Shown: positions 32,515 through 41,507 of the stretch, piece after piece | Numbering within the stretch: the first letter of the stretch is position 1 | How the letters are laid out: each line of letters begins with the position of its first letter | From: Natroniella sulfidigena | GTDB taxonomy: Bacteria; Bacillota; Halanaerobiia; Halobacteroidales; Halobacteroidaceae | Assembly (NCBI RefSeq): GCF_023223645.1 | Contig: NZ_JALKBY010000010.1 | Coordinates: 1 to 64,000 of the forward strand | Direction of reading: 5' to 3' | Length of the DNA: 64,000 nucleotides | Notes under the pieces: model-generated | The model's database searches: none | What the model was told of the DNA's origin: nothing | What the model saw: only the letters and a program-made list of their open reading frames with translations | Made by a program: the position numbers and the translations under genes

Positions 32515-34434
32515 TTAAATACCAAGTTCTTCTCTTTTCTTCATAATATGAGCTTCGATTCCATCGGCAGCTTCTTGAGGATTATTCCCTAAGGCAACCT
32601 TTCCTCCTGTCAAATCTTCTAAATCATCAGTCAGTAATTTAACCAACTTTGGCCCGCCGGCGACTGGGGGAGTAGGAGATAGGTGAGTGTATAATCCATA
32701 TGCTAAGGCAAACATAGCATCGATAGTTGCTTTTTGCTCTAGATATTGAGGTGCTGTTACTGCTACCGGTAATTGGGCAGTATCTACCTCTAAGAAGTTA
32801 GCAAGTTCAGTTACTAACATTGAAATTCTTCCAGTATCAGTACAGGTTCCAAAGCTAAGGACTGGTGGAATATTGAGTTGCTCACAGACAGCTCTTAATC
32901 CATCACCAGCTTGTTCCATTGCTTTAAGATCAGCTAAACCGGCTACTTCTAATCCATGATTACCACATCCACCACTGACAATTAATATATCTCGTTTAAT
33001 TAACTCTTTTGCTAAATTGACTGTCATGTAATCATGTGGTCCATTGGCTAAGCTGGTACAATTGACCAATCCTACAACCCCTTTAATGCTACCTGCTTTA
33101 AGAACATCGACTAAAGGATCTAGTTTACCTCCTAAAGCATTAACAACTGCTTCAGTAGAAAAACCTGAAATAGCTTTTTGAATTCTTTGAGGTACATGTG
33201 GAGTTACATTCTCGCTTCGTTGTTTAAAGTTCTCGATTCCCATATCAATCAATTTTTGAGCAGTATCTGCTACTTCTGTAGGTTTATAGTCATAATTATC
33301 TTCTACTCCTGGAATTCTTACTAGATCATTAACCGAAACGAGTTTGACCTGATATTTCTCTTCGTAAGGTTTTAAATTAGGAGGGGAACAGTTTTCATCC
33401 ATAGCAAAGATATCTACTGCACCGGTGGCTAGAACAGGTTCAATTGCTAACCAGTTACCGATTAGTCCCCTAAAGACTTCATCTATTTCAAAGCGTTGTA
33501 GAAGTTCTTGTCCAGTTTCAATCGATCCAATGATCCTAATACCCTTTGCTCCAGCATCCTTAGCTTTCTGTTGGATTTGAGGATCACGAGCAGCATAAAT
33601 AGTAGCAACTGCTGTCCACGGTTCATGTCCATTAAACATGATATTTACATAATCAGGATCCAAAATTCCCATGTCTGTATCGACTTCATGAGGAGTAGGA
33701 GTACCAAAGAGGATATCTTGTACCATCTCTAATCCTAATTGGGCCCCATAAATTGTAGCAATTCCTGCTCTTAGTGCCTTTTTTGCCATTGAGACATGGT
33801 CTCCATCGACATTTGTTAAGCAACTAGCAGTAGCATCTTTGATTTCATGCATTACTCCTGCAGGATAGATGGCTAAGTCTTGCCATACTTGTTTACGGGG
33901 CTCGGGAGCAAAGATTTCGACCATTGCAGGAGGATCATCATAATCACTGCTTAATTGATCGATTAAAAAGTCTGCTAATTGAATAGCAACTTCTTCTTTA
34001 CTTTGGGAAGTATCGACTCCTACAGCTTCTGCCATCCAATTTAATTTCTCTTCATCGGTAATTCCGAAAGGAGTCTTTCCTTCTGCAGTAGATTTAAGAG
34101 TTCTAAAAGCATTATAGGCATGATGAGCATAAGTACTGGTTCCCATAATATTTCTAAGCAACATATTACGCATTGCCATTGCATCGGGATCAATTCCACA
34201 GTCACCAAGGTCTGCTCCTACTTTTTCTGAGATTCGGCACGGACCATTTGTACATAATTGACAACTTACTCCATCACTACAGAATCCACAGCGGATCTTC
34301 TCTTGAGGATCAAAACGATCGAAGACATTGCTTAGTCCATCTTGATGGATCTTTTCATACATTTCATTAACTGTCTCATGAACACTAACCTTACCATCAG
34401 TTAATTCTTCAATACCTGGTATTGATTTGGCCAT
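32515..34434 (-). CDS. CooS-family anaerobic CO dehydrogenase, variant active site
   Basis: A 639-aa protein aligned over its length with Ni-Fe CO dehydrogenases. Electron-transfer part: C49-X2-C52 replaces the usual C-X7-C of the D cluster, as in Desulfovibrio-type CODH with a 2Fe-2S D cluster; C58, C61, C66 and C79 fit the B cluster. C-cluster ligands seen: His270 (NGHEPW), Cys349, Cys459, Cys490 and Cys531. The usual CCTGNE segment reads SIETGQE (304-310), so the cysteine that would ligate the unique iron is missing and Glu306 sits there. No cooC or cooF is adjacent. CO oxidation should not be assumed. AAGGAGG precedes the ATG. Confidence 0.85.
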   Translation of the reverse strand: MAKSIPGIEELTDGKVSVHETVNEMYEKIHQDGLSNVFDRFDPQEKIRCGFCSDGVSCQLCTNGPCRISEKVGADLGDCGIDPDAMAMRNMLLRNIMGTSTYAHHAYNAFRTLKSTAEGKTPFGITDEEKLNWMAEAVGVDTSQSKEEVAIQLADFLIDQLSSDYDDPPAMVEIFAPEPRKQVWQDLAIYPAGVMHEIKDATASCLTNVDGDHVSMAKKALRAGIATIYGAQLGLEMVQDILFGTPTPHEVDTDMGILDPDYVNIMFNGHEPWTAVATIYAARDPQIQQKAKDAGAKGIRIIGSIETGQELLQRFEIDEVFRGLIGNWLAIEPVLATGAVDIFAMDENCSPPNLKPYEEKYQVKLVSVNDLVRIPGVEDNYDYKPTEVADTAQKLIDMGIENFKQRSENVTPHVPQRIQKAISGFSTEAVVNALGGKLDPLVDVLKAGSIKGVVGLVNCTSLANGPHDYMTVNLAKELIKRDILIVSGGCGNHGLEVAGLADLKAMEQAGDGLRAVCEQLNIPPVLSFGTCTDTGRISMLVTELANFLEVDTAQLPVAVTAPQYLEQKATIDAMFALAYGLYTHLSPTPPVAGGPKLVKLLTDDLEDLTGGKVALGNNPQEAADGIEAHIMKKREELGI

Positions 34435-34520
34435 TAATCTACCTCCTTGATTGTGTTAAAAGCTAACTTTAGTATTTAAAATAAATTGAAAAATTATGCA
34501 CTTTTTACTATAATAAATAA

Positions 34521-34543
34521 AACCCAGGGTTTTCCCCTGGGTT
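34521..34543 (-). terminator. Terminator of the 47-aa ORF
   Basis: AACCCAGGG/CCCTGGGTT 9-bp stem, followed on the minus strand by TTTTATTTATT. Confidence 0.85.
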
Positions 34544-34563
34544 ATTTGTTCTTTGAAAGAAGG

Positions 34564-34707
34564 TTACTTTTTAATCATTCGCCTGAGCAGATAAATTCCT
34601 GTAACTGCTAGGGCTTTAGTGTAGAGTGGTTTTGAAGTTTGGGGCTTTCTATTAAAGATTTTATCTAGAAAGCCCTGTCTGCGATTGAATAAACTCCTAA
34701 AACGCAT
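34564..34707 (-). CDS. 47-aa basic small protein
   Basis: The ATG at 34707 follows GAGAGGAGG with ideal spacing, and a clean terminator follows the stop at 34564, so this short gene is probably real. The product is strongly basic (FRSLFNRRQGFLDKIFNRKP) with one weakly hydrophobic stretch (YTKALAVTGIYLLRRMIKK). I do not recognise a family. It lies between cooS and a divergent operon. Confidence 0.65.
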   Translation of the reverse strand: MRFRSLFNRRQGFLDKIFNRKPQTSKPLYTKALAVTGIYLLRRMIKK

Positions 34708-34778
34708 TTTTATTCCTCCTCTCAAAGTCATAATTATTATTAGCTTAATTTAGATAAAGTATTCTAATAATTAATTGA

Positions 34779-34794
34779 TGTGATTTAAATCAAT
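34779..34794. promoter_or_regulatory. Crp/Fnr-type operator in the cooS/34889 intergenic region
   Basis: TGTGATTTAAATCAAT nearly repeats the site at 26739 (TGTGATTTTAATCATA) and sits 95 bp before the 34889 start. The larger sequence TTGATGTGATTTAAATCAA is itself nearly symmetric. Confidence 0.5.
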
Positions 34795-34888
34795 TTCAAA
34801 TTGTCTGATTTAGATTATAATATTAAGTAATAAGACTTATACTAAACCTTAATAATATGGATTAATAATCGAAATAAGGAGTGGAAGA

Positions 34889-35545
34889 ATGAGTTTAAGA
34901 TTAGGTGAAATTCATTATTGGCTTTATAGACAGATTAAGATTATTGAAGAGCGTGAAGTAAAATTAATAACTGCTTTTAAAGAACGTTATGGTGAACAAG
35001 AGGTTGGTAAGCTAGCAAAGGAGTTGCGGGCAGAGTATGGAGAGTTGAAATCTGAAGAGCCATTAGAAGATTTGATCGGAGATGAACATATTCATCCTTG
35101 GCTAGAAGGTGCAATTACCACTGCTCAGATTAGAGAAGCAGTCTGTGTTAAGAGGTTGCTTGAAGAGTTTTCTAATGAAACCCTCTTACGAAAAGTATAT
35201 TATAATCAAGGGCGAGAGTTGGCCCGGAAAGTTTGGCAGAAAAATGAAGAAAATAATTTAGAATTAACTTTTAGGGCATTAAAAAATAATTTTTTGGAAA
35301 GAATGCCTTGTGATCAATTGTCAACCATTCTTGTAAAAGAAGAAGATAAAATTGTCTGGCGTCATGATTCAAGGTTACATACTGAATTTTGGAGTCAAAC
35401 TGATGTTTCAATCAAATTAATGCATCAATTATATCAAATTTGGATAGAAGGTTTTATAGAAGCAATTAATCCATCAATTAACTATCAACGCCAGATTGAA
35501 AAGGAGTATTATGATGATATTTTTGTTCTGGAGGAGGAAGAATAA
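34889..35545 (+). CDS. Uncharacterised 218-aa protein in an operon with a methyltransferase
   Basis: I do not recognise a family with confidence. The product is soluble and mostly helical, with charged ends, an RLGEIHYWLYRQIKIIEERE start, single cysteines in EAVCVKRL (about 93) and ERMPCDQL (about 145), and an acidic tail (VLEEEE). The ribosome site AAGGAG is well placed. Its stop overlaps the start of the methyltransferase gene by one base (TAATG), so the two are translationally coupled. A Crp/Fnr-type site upstream suggests anaerobic or redox control. Confidence 0.8.
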   Translation: MSLRLGEIHYWLYRQIKIIEEREVKLITAFKERYGEQEVGKLAKELRAEYGELKSEEPLEDLIGDEHIHPWLEGAITTAQIREAVCVKRLLEEFSNETLLRKVYYNQGRELARKVWQKNEENNLELTFRALKNNFLERMPCDQLSTILVKEEDKIVWRHDSRLHTEFWSQTDVSIKLMHQLYQIWIEGFIEAINPSINYQRQIEKEYYDDIFVLEEEE

Positions 35546-36264
35546 TGAAGTTCTATCAAGAATTTAGTCGCTATTATGATTTCATCTTTCCTTTCAAAGA
35601 GGTTAAATTAAACTTTTTGCAAGAAAAATTACCTGCGAAAGGAAGGTTGTTAGATCTTGCTACAGGTACGGGGACTTATCCAATAGCTTTAGCTGGGCAA
35701 GGGTATCAAATATCAGCAATTGATTTAAGTGAGCAGATGATTAATATTGCTAATAAAAAGGCGGAACAAGAAGGGGTCAATATTGATTTTCAGAATGCAG
35801 ATATGAAAGAAATTGATCAGTTATATTCTAACGAAGATTTTGATTTGATTAGTTGTATTGGAAATTCTTTAGTTCACTTGGATGGAATAAAGGAGCTTAC
35901 AGAGGTTATCACTAAGATTTATTCATTACTGAAAGAGGAAGGAACTTTTGCTTTACAGATTGTTAATTATGATCGTATTTTAGCTAAAAACATTACAGAG
36001 TTGCCTACTATTGAAGCAGAAAATGGTGTAAAATTGACTAGGAAATATGAACTCCAAGAAGGAAGGGTTGAATTTAAGACTACTTTAAAGACAGATGAAG
36101 GTGAATTTAATAATTCAGTCTTGTTGTATCCTTTAACTAGTGATAAGTTAAAAGAGATATTATTTGAAGTTGGTTTTGAAGAAGTAAGGTTATATGGTAG
36201 TTTTCAACTTGATGATTATAAACCGTTAGAATCTTTTCCATTAGTTGTTAGAGCAGAAAAATAG
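35545..36264 (+). CDS. Class I SAM-dependent methyltransferase
   Basis: A 239-aa Rossmann-fold methyltransferase. SAM motif I is LLDLATGTGTYPIALA (about 35-50), motif II acidic residue in SAIDLSEQMI, then DLISCIGNSLVHL (motif IV). The closing beta-hairpin part (VGFEEVRLYGSF) is as in the UbiE/Methyltransf_25 group. The substrate cannot be told. It is translated as the second gene of the pair with 34889, with GGAGGAGGAAG at the end of that gene serving as its ribosome site, and is followed by a good terminator. Confidence 0.9.
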   Translation: MKFYQEFSRYYDFIFPFKEVKLNFLQEKLPAKGRLLDLATGTGTYPIALAGQGYQISAIDLSEQMINIANKKAEQEGVNIDFQNADMKEIDQLYSNEDFDLISCIGNSLVHLDGIKELTEVITKIYSLLKEEGTFALQIVNYDRILAKNITELPTIEAENGVKLTRKYELQEGRVEFKTTLKTDEGEFNNSVLLYPLTSDKLKEILFEVGFEEVRLYGSFQLDDYKPLESFPLVVRAEK

Positions 36265-36268
36265 ATTG

Positions 36269-36305
36269 ATTCACCCCGTCTTTACATAGATGGGGTGAAT
36301 TTTTT
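36269..36305 (+). terminator. Terminator of the methyltransferase operon
   Basis: ATTCACCCC (36269-36277) pairs with GGGGTGAAT (36292-36300) and is followed by TTTTT. Confidence 0.9.
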
Positions 36306-36311
36306 GAAAGT

Positions 36312-37403
36312 TTATAGGCTTAAATTACTTCTGGCATCTATTTTCATTGTAATATCATCTTTATCTATCTTTAGAGATGAATTCATTTGGAAGATGGGCC
36401 AAAGTGATTTTAATTCTGTAGTTCCAGCAATTATGAGTTGCTGATTATTAATTTTAGGTTTACTTAGATTACATTTGGTTTTGGAATTGAATAATTTCCA
36501 ACATAATGGAGTCAACTTAATATGTTTATCTTCAATGATGAAGATGTTAATTAATTCTAATAATTTAAGTTGTTCAAGGTTGGAGTGATGATAATCAACT
36601 TGTTTAATGAAGAAGTTGAAAGGGATTTGTTGCTGTAATGGATAATAACTCAAGACAGCGATAGTATTTCTTAACTTTTGAGCATATCGAGGAAAGAATG
36701 TTTCAATTCCAGTTAATATTTTTTGTTTATATGAAGTATCAAGCCACTTATCAATATTATCTTTTACGGTATAGTTTGATTTTTCCAAAAGTTGATTCTG
36801 TGCTGAATATTGTTTAAGATAGTTAAATAATTTTGAATTGGAGATGGAACTTTGATTAAGTTTATTGATGAAAGCTTGTAATTTATCTTTATTTGAATCA
36901 TCTGAAATATGAATATGACCTAGAAAAAGCAATAAGTAATGAAAAAATGAAGGTGTACATTTAATTCTTACCTCAGGAGCTTCTGAGTAAGATTCTTGTT
37001 TAGTAGTTTTAGTTTCAGTAGGATTAGATTCTGAAACTGTCTTTTGCGGTTGGTCATCTGAAAAAAGGTCTATTAAGATTTTTTTGATCTCGTAGGGAAA
37101 ATAACAAAAATTATTCTGTTCATAAATTAAACCTAATTCTATTAATCTTTGATAAGTAGAAAGTTGTAAACTCTCTTTATTAATTGGCTCAGTTGAAAGC
37201 AACCTTTTTATAGTAGATAGAGTTTTGGGTTTCAATTCTTTTTTGATGAACTCTTTAAGATAAACAGGGTCAGATAATTTTTGCTTTATCTCTTTACTAA
37301 CCCATGCTTTTGAAAAATTAGGGTTATAATAAATATGGTGTTGGGTTGCAACTTGGCTTAAATCCTCTTTATCCTTCTTTTTTAAACACTCTATTAAGTG
37401 CAT
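36312..37403 (-). CDS. Uncharacterised 363-aa protein, possibly winged-helix
   Basis: No family recognised with confidence. The N-terminal third contains YQRLIELGLIYEQNNFCYFPYEIKKIL (about 85-111), which resembles the winged-helix part of XPB-N-like proteins. A low-complexity Ser/Thr/Lys linker (about 116-145) follows, then a mostly helical C-terminal half ending in a basic strand region. No membrane segment or signal peptide. A CCCTCC complement before the ATG gives a fair ribosome site. It stands alone between two plus-strand units. Confidence 0.75.
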   Translation of the reverse strand: MHLIECLKKKDKEDLSQVATQHHIYYNPNFSKAWVSKEIKQKLSDPVYLKEFIKKELKPKTLSTIKRLLSTEPINKESLQLSTYQRLIELGLIYEQNNFCYFPYEIKKILIDLFSDDQPQKTVSESNPTETKTTKQESYSEAPEVRIKCTPSFFHYLLLFLGHIHISDDSNKDKLQAFINKLNQSSISNSKLFNYLKQYSAQNQLLEKSNYTVKDNIDKWLDTSYKQKILTGIETFFPRYAQKLRNTIAVLSYYPLQQQIPFNFFIKQVDYHHSNLEQLKLLELINIFIIEDKHIKLTPLCWKLFNSKTKCNLSKPKINNQQLIIAGTTELKSLWPIFQMNSSLKIDKDDITMKIDARSNLSL

Positions 37404-37597
37404 TAAAATCCTCCCTTCTAGTTAAAATTTAAAGTTAAATGGTTAGTTGAAGATAATTGACTTATTACTAGTAATTATACTATAATTATTATATGATACT
37501 TAATACTAAGAAAATTAATAATTATTTCATTTAATTAATTTATTTGGTTTAATTAATAATAAAATGAATCAATGTGAGAGGGAGTAGTGGTCTTATT

Positions 37598-38389
37598 ATG
37601 GATTTATCAATTGAAAATAAAATTGTTCGTTATAATAGGGGTGAGATTGAAGAATTAGATGATTTTTTAATTAGAGAATATGCTTTAACTATATTTTTAA
37701 ATGAGAAAGAGTTTCTTACGTTATTATGTTCACCACAAAGCCTTAATTATTTGACTGTTGGATTTTTAGTTTCAGAAGGTTTATTAAAAAAACCTGAAGA
37801 AATAAAAGAAATAGAGGTTGCTGCAGAAGATGGAGTTGTTAGAGTAGAAACCAATAAAAAGTTAGATATGAGAGAAAAATTACATGGGAAGAGAACTTTG
37901 ACTACTGGTTGTGGTAAAGGAACTGTTTTTTATAATGTATTAGATTCTTTAGGAACTAAAAAGCTTAATAAAGATAATCTAAAAATTGGTGCTGAAGAGG
38001 TTTTAACTTTAATCAAAAAGATGAGTCGGCAATCTGAACTCTTTAAACAAACTGGTGGAGTACATAGCTGTTGTTTGGCAAAGCAAGAAGAAATTCTTAT
38101 TTTTCATGAAGATGTAGGGCGACATAACGCAGTAGATAAAGTTATTGGTGAGGCCTTTATGAAAGGAAATGATCTACAAGATAAGATATTACTAACTAGT
38201 GGAAGGATCTCTTCAGAAATGCTACTTAAGGCTGCTAAGCAAGAAATTCCAATTGTAGCTTCTAGGTCTGCACCTACAAATTTAACAGTCAAGATTGCTG
38301 AAGAGTTGAATTTGACTGTGATCGGTTTTGCAAGAGGAAGGAGATTAAATGTCTATACTCATTCTGATAGGATAGATTTTAATGAATAG
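37598..38389 (+). CDS. fdhD: FdhD, formate dehydrogenase sulfurtransferase
   Basis: A 263-aa protein that passes sulfur from a cysteine desulfurase to the molybdenum/tungsten cofactor of formate dehydrogenase. Family motifs: LVSEGLLKKPEEI, TTGCGKG (active-site region, a single Cys here), GGVHSCCLAK, EDVGRHNAVDKVIG, TSGRISSEMLLKAA, SRSAPTNL and GFARG. The ATG at 37598 is preferred; the upstream GTG at 37574 has no ribosome site. No formate dehydrogenase subunit is in the window, so the client is elsewhere. Confidence 0.93.
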   Translation: MDLSIENKIVRYNRGEIEELDDFLIREYALTIFLNEKEFLTLLCSPQSLNYLTVGFLVSEGLLKKPEEIKEIEVAAEDGVVRVETNKKLDMREKLHGKRTLTTGCGKGTVFYNVLDSLGTKKLNKDNLKIGAEEVLTLIKKMSRQSELFKQTGGVHSCCLAKQEEILIFHEDVGRHNAVDKVIGEAFMKGNDLQDKILLTSGRISSEMLLKAAKQEIPIVASRSAPTNLTVKIAEELNLTVIGFARGRRLNVYTHSDRIDFNE

Positions 38390-38410
38390 TGATTAGTAAA
38401 GAGATTAAAA

Positions 38411-38438
38411 CTTTCAATATAAAAATTGAAGGTTTTTT
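38411..38438 (+). terminator. Terminator of fdhD
   Basis: CTTTCAAT pairs with ATTGAAGG (one G-T pair) and is followed by TTTTTT. Confidence 0.8.
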
Positions 38439-38482
38439 GTCATTAAGGAAATTATGTTTTTTAGAGGTTTGGACTTAAACTG

Positions 38483-38504
38483 AGTTACCGGAGGTAACTT
38501 TTTT
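38483..38504. terminator. Small hairpin AGTTACC/GGTAACT with T run
   Basis: A 7-bp stem with a 3-base loop and six Ts. Related small hairpins (41508, 56955) also lie in gaps after ACTTAAACT-type or other spacer sequence, so it may be part of the 6-bp element family. Confidence 0.55.
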
Positions 38505-38570
38505 AATTGGGTTCAAGTATAGCCCTTGATTTATTATAGTATATATTAAGTAATTAATGTATACTGGGGG

Positions 38571-39065
38571 ATGAAATTGAAAGATAAATTAATGCGATTA
38601 ATTAGAAGTGTTAGTTGGGTTTTATTAGTATTATTTTTGCTGTTGGGAAGAGTGAATTTTTTATTAGGAAATCTAGTTGTGATTTGTATGTTGGCCCCAT
38701 TATTTACTTCTGCTATAACAGGAAGAAGGGTCTGGTGTGGCTTTTTTTGTCCACGGGGTAGCTTATATGACAACTTAATAGAAAAGGTCAGTTTACGGCG
38801 AAAAATACCTTCTATTTTTAAAAAATCATATTTTAAAGTTGGTTTTTTAGGATTATTGATGGGGAATTTATTGCTAGCAATTTATTTAGCTGCGGGAGAT
38901 TGGGTACAGATTGGCTTTATTTTTTATCGCTTGATCTTAGCCACTACATTATTTGGAATTTTGTTGGGATTGGTTTTTAAGGAGAGAATTTGGTGTGCTT
39001 TTTGTCCAATGGGTTTATTATCAAACTTAATGATTAAGATTAAAACTAAAGTTTTAAGGGGTTAA
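38571..39065 (+). CDS. Half-size NapH-like membrane Fe-S protein
   Basis: A 164-aa membrane protein with about four hydrophobic segments and two cysteine motifs at membrane-facing loops, WCGFFCPRGSLYD (about 55-67) and WCAFCPMGLLSN (about 143-154), as in NapH/NosR/YccM membrane electron carriers. Standard relatives continue into a cytoplasmic two-cluster ferredoxin domain, absent here. The ATG at 38571 touches the GGGGG stretch, so the in-frame TTG at 38577 may be the true start. Likely quinone- or ferredoxin-linked electron transfer, partner unknown. Confidence 0.82.
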   Translation: MKLKDKLMRLIRSVSWVLLVLFLLLGRVNFLLGNLVVICMLAPLFTSAITGRRVWCGFFCPRGSLYDNLIEKVSLRRKIPSIFKKSYFKVGFLGLLMGNLLLAIYLAAGDWVQIGFIFYRLILATTLFGILLGLVFKERIWCAFCPMGLLSNLMIKIKTKVLRG

Positions 39066-39085
39066 AAAAGTAGAAATTTTGTTTT

Positions 39086-39120
39086 TATTCAAACTCAACC
39101 TTAGCCTTAAACTTAATTAA
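39086..39120. repeat. 6-bp array remnant (copy A8)
   Basis: CTCAACCTTAGCCTTAAACTTAATT, one-sided ACTTAA-type array between the NapH-like and GH13 genes. Confidence 0.45.
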
Positions 39121-39193
39121 TTATTTATCTCCTTTTGGTTAATAATATAAACGATAAAGAAGGATTAGTAATAATTGACTAAAGGAGGATTTG

Positions 39194-41446
39194 ATGAGGA
39201 CAAAGGTACGGATTCATTATGACAATAAAAATAATTTTAGAAATCCAGTCCTATGGGCGTGGCTGGATGGAACGGGGCGATTTGAAAAAAAGGTCTATCC
39301 TGATGGTAGGGATGATTATGGATTTTATTATGATTTAGTAGTTAATAGGGCCAACTTTAATTTTAAATTCAAGGATGAGTTAGGTGATCATACGATCTGG
39401 GAAGATGAACGAAACAACCGCTTTTATAATGCTGGATTAGGGGGGGAGATTTGGTGTAAAGCAGGCTGGCATAATGTCTATAATGTCAGACCAGCAGAGC
39501 CTGTAGGGCATATTAAAGATGCATATCAAGAGATTAAAGATTTAATTCCTCAAGAAAATTTTTATCTGCCAGGTACAGATGTATCGAAATTTAAGACTCC
39601 TTCTTTATTAGGAGCTCATAAATTAACTGATGGTTCAGTCAGTTTTGCTCTCTTTCACCCGCGAGCAGGTCGAGTTTATTTAGGATCTAATCTTAATAAG
39701 TTTCAAACACCTGGCAATTGTCCTGCTTGTGCTGATGAAGAAGACTCATTTATTGAGCTTGATTTATATAAAGGTTATTATAATCAACCGAATATTTGGT
39801 GGACAAGGGTGCCAGCTGAGCGAATCGATTCTGAAGTTTCGGAGATTGAATATAAATTCTTTGTTCAAGGTGGAATCGGGGGAAATCAAAGATGGGCTTG
39901 GGATCCTTATACTAGAGTTTATAGTGATAACTACCAACGAGAAAATTGTGTAGTTGCAGATCCGACCAACTTTGAATGGACAGATGATGATTGGGAAACG
40001 CCTGATATTAGTGAATTGATTATTTATGAATTGAATGTTTATGGATTTACAGATGAAGATTCTGATCTTTCTATAGAAGAGCAGAGTACATTTAAAGGAG
40101 TTATTCGTAGAATTGAGGAGGGTTATTTTGATGATTTAGGAGTTACTGCTTTAGCTTTAATGCCAACTTCTGAATCTTGGAGCCATTTTGGTTTGGGATA
40201 TGATCCATGTAGCTTTATGTCAATCGAGAAGGACTTTGGTGATTTAGATGATTTTAGAGAGTTAGTTGATACTGCTCACAATCATGGATTGGCAGTAATT
40301 GTCGATCAAGTCTTTAACCATACATCTAATCAATTTAACCCTTTATGGGATCTAATTGATGATGGTTCAGGGCCAGGTGGTCTTTATTTTTCTGGGAGTA
40401 CTAAGTGGGGTAATCGAGTTGCTACAGGTATACCAGAAGTTGACAATATGTTGATTGATTCTTGCAAATTATTTATTGAAGAATATCATGTGGATGGATT
40501 TAGGTTTGATGCTACCCATAGCAATTATTTAGATCATCAATTATTATATGAGATTCAAGATGAAATTAGGGATAGTGGATTTAAACCTGATACAATTTTA
40601 ATTGCTGAAAACTTACCAAATGAACCAGATTTAAATTTTGAAGGGTATAATGGTTATGCACAATGGAGTGATATGTTCCATGATAAGATTAAAGCATTAT
40701 TAAGGGAAGGGGTTTATAGAGATTGGTGCTATAATACACCACAAGGTTTAGGGGATATCTTTTATTTTTCCAAAAATAGATTTGCTGATCATACAAATAA
40801 TGTGATTAATTATAGTGAAAGCCATGATGAACCGAGTGTTAAGTTTGAAATTGAGACTAATGAAATAACTGATTGTGATGTTAAGGATAAAAAAGCTAAA
40901 CTGGCCATGATGGCCACTATGACTGCGTTAGGTCAGCCAATGCTTTATATGGGCCAAGAGTTTGGGGTCAATCGAGATGCCAATAATATTGATCTTAATA
41001 AAGTCAGCCCTGATCCTAATTGTCCAGAATTTGAGTATAATCAATTCTTTGATTGGACGCAGAGATTGATTAATCTGCGCAGAAAGTATGGAGCTTTAAA
41101 GATTTCTGGAGACAATCCAATTGAGACTGGTGAATTTAATTGGATGTTAGGGCCATGGTTACCTCCAGAGCAAGGAAAGAACAGACGATTGATCGGTTGG
41201 AGAACGAAGGATAAAAACAATAACGATGAGATGTTGATTCTGCTTAACTTTGAAGGGGAAGAGATTAAAGTAGAATTAAAGTTTGATTTTGAAGGAAAGT
41301 GGGGTAAGCTTGCTGATCTTGATCAGGTAAATGATTTTTCTGCTGAAGATGAAGTTGGCCCGATGGATACATTAATTATAGGAGAAAATAAAAAGGTTGA
41401 TTTTAATCTGCCACCATATAGTGGTTTTATTTATAAGAAGATTTAG
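39194..41446 (+). CDS. GH13 alpha-glucan enzyme (branching enzyme/amylase-like)
   Basis: A 750-aa cytoplasmic enzyme. N-terminal beta domains (about 1-105 and 140-235; the latter CBM48-like), then a GH13 barrel with all regions: VIVDQVFNHT (I), VDGFRFDATHS (II, nucleophile Asp), ILIAENLP (III, Glu acid) and INYSESHDEP (IV, Asp). A C-terminal beta domain ends in LPPYSGFIYKK. Overall order resembles 1,4-alpha-glucan branching enzymes and related trehalohydrolases, so branching or debranching is possible; it is clearly not the GlgB of this window (49394). The ATG at 39194 follows AAAGGAGG. Monocistronic. Confidence 0.85.
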   Translation: MRTKVRIHYDNKNNFRNPVLWAWLDGTGRFEKKVYPDGRDDYGFYYDLVVNRANFNFKFKDELGDHTIWEDERNNRFYNAGLGGEIWCKAGWHNVYNVRPAEPVGHIKDAYQEIKDLIPQENFYLPGTDVSKFKTPSLLGAHKLTDGSVSFALFHPRAGRVYLGSNLNKFQTPGNCPACADEEDSFIELDLYKGYYNQPNIWWTRVPAERIDSEVSEIEYKFFVQGGIGGNQRWAWDPYTRVYSDNYQRENCVVADPTNFEWTDDDWETPDISELIIYELNVYGFTDEDSDLSIEEQSTFKGVIRRIEEGYFDDLGVTALALMPTSESWSHFGLGYDPCSFMSIEKDFGDLDDFRELVDTAHNHGLAVIVDQVFNHTSNQFNPLWDLIDDGSGPGGLYFSGSTKWGNRVATGIPEVDNMLIDSCKLFIEEYHVDGFRFDATHSNYLDHQLLYEIQDEIRDSGFKPDTILIAENLPNEPDLNFEGYNGYAQWSDMFHDKIKALLREGVYRDWCYNTPQGLGDIFYFSKNRFADHTNNVINYSESHDEPSVKFEIETNEITDCDVKDKKAKLAMMATMTALGQPMLYMGQEFGVNRDANNIDLNKVSPDPNCPEFEYNQFFDWTQRLINLRRKYGALKISGDNPIETGEFNWMLGPWLPPEQGKNRRLIGWRTKDKNNNDEMLILLNFEGEEIKVELKFDFEGKWGKLADLDQVNDFSAEDEVGPMDTLIIGENKKVDFNLPPYSGFIYKKI

Positions 41447-41460
41447 AAATAAAGTGGTAT

Positions 41461-41498
41461 AAGATACCCAGTCTATTATAGACTGGGTATCTTATTTA
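41461..41498 (+). terminator. Terminator of the GH13 gene
   Basis: A perfect 14-bp stem AAGATACCCAGTCT/AGACTGGGTATCTT, a 5-base loop, and a T-rich tail. Confidence 0.9.
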
Positions 41499-41507
41499 TC
41501 ATTACTG

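Noticed and set aside
36312-37403. Helicase of the XPB type
   Set aside because: Only a short winged-helix-like stretch is similar; no Walker or helicase motifs.
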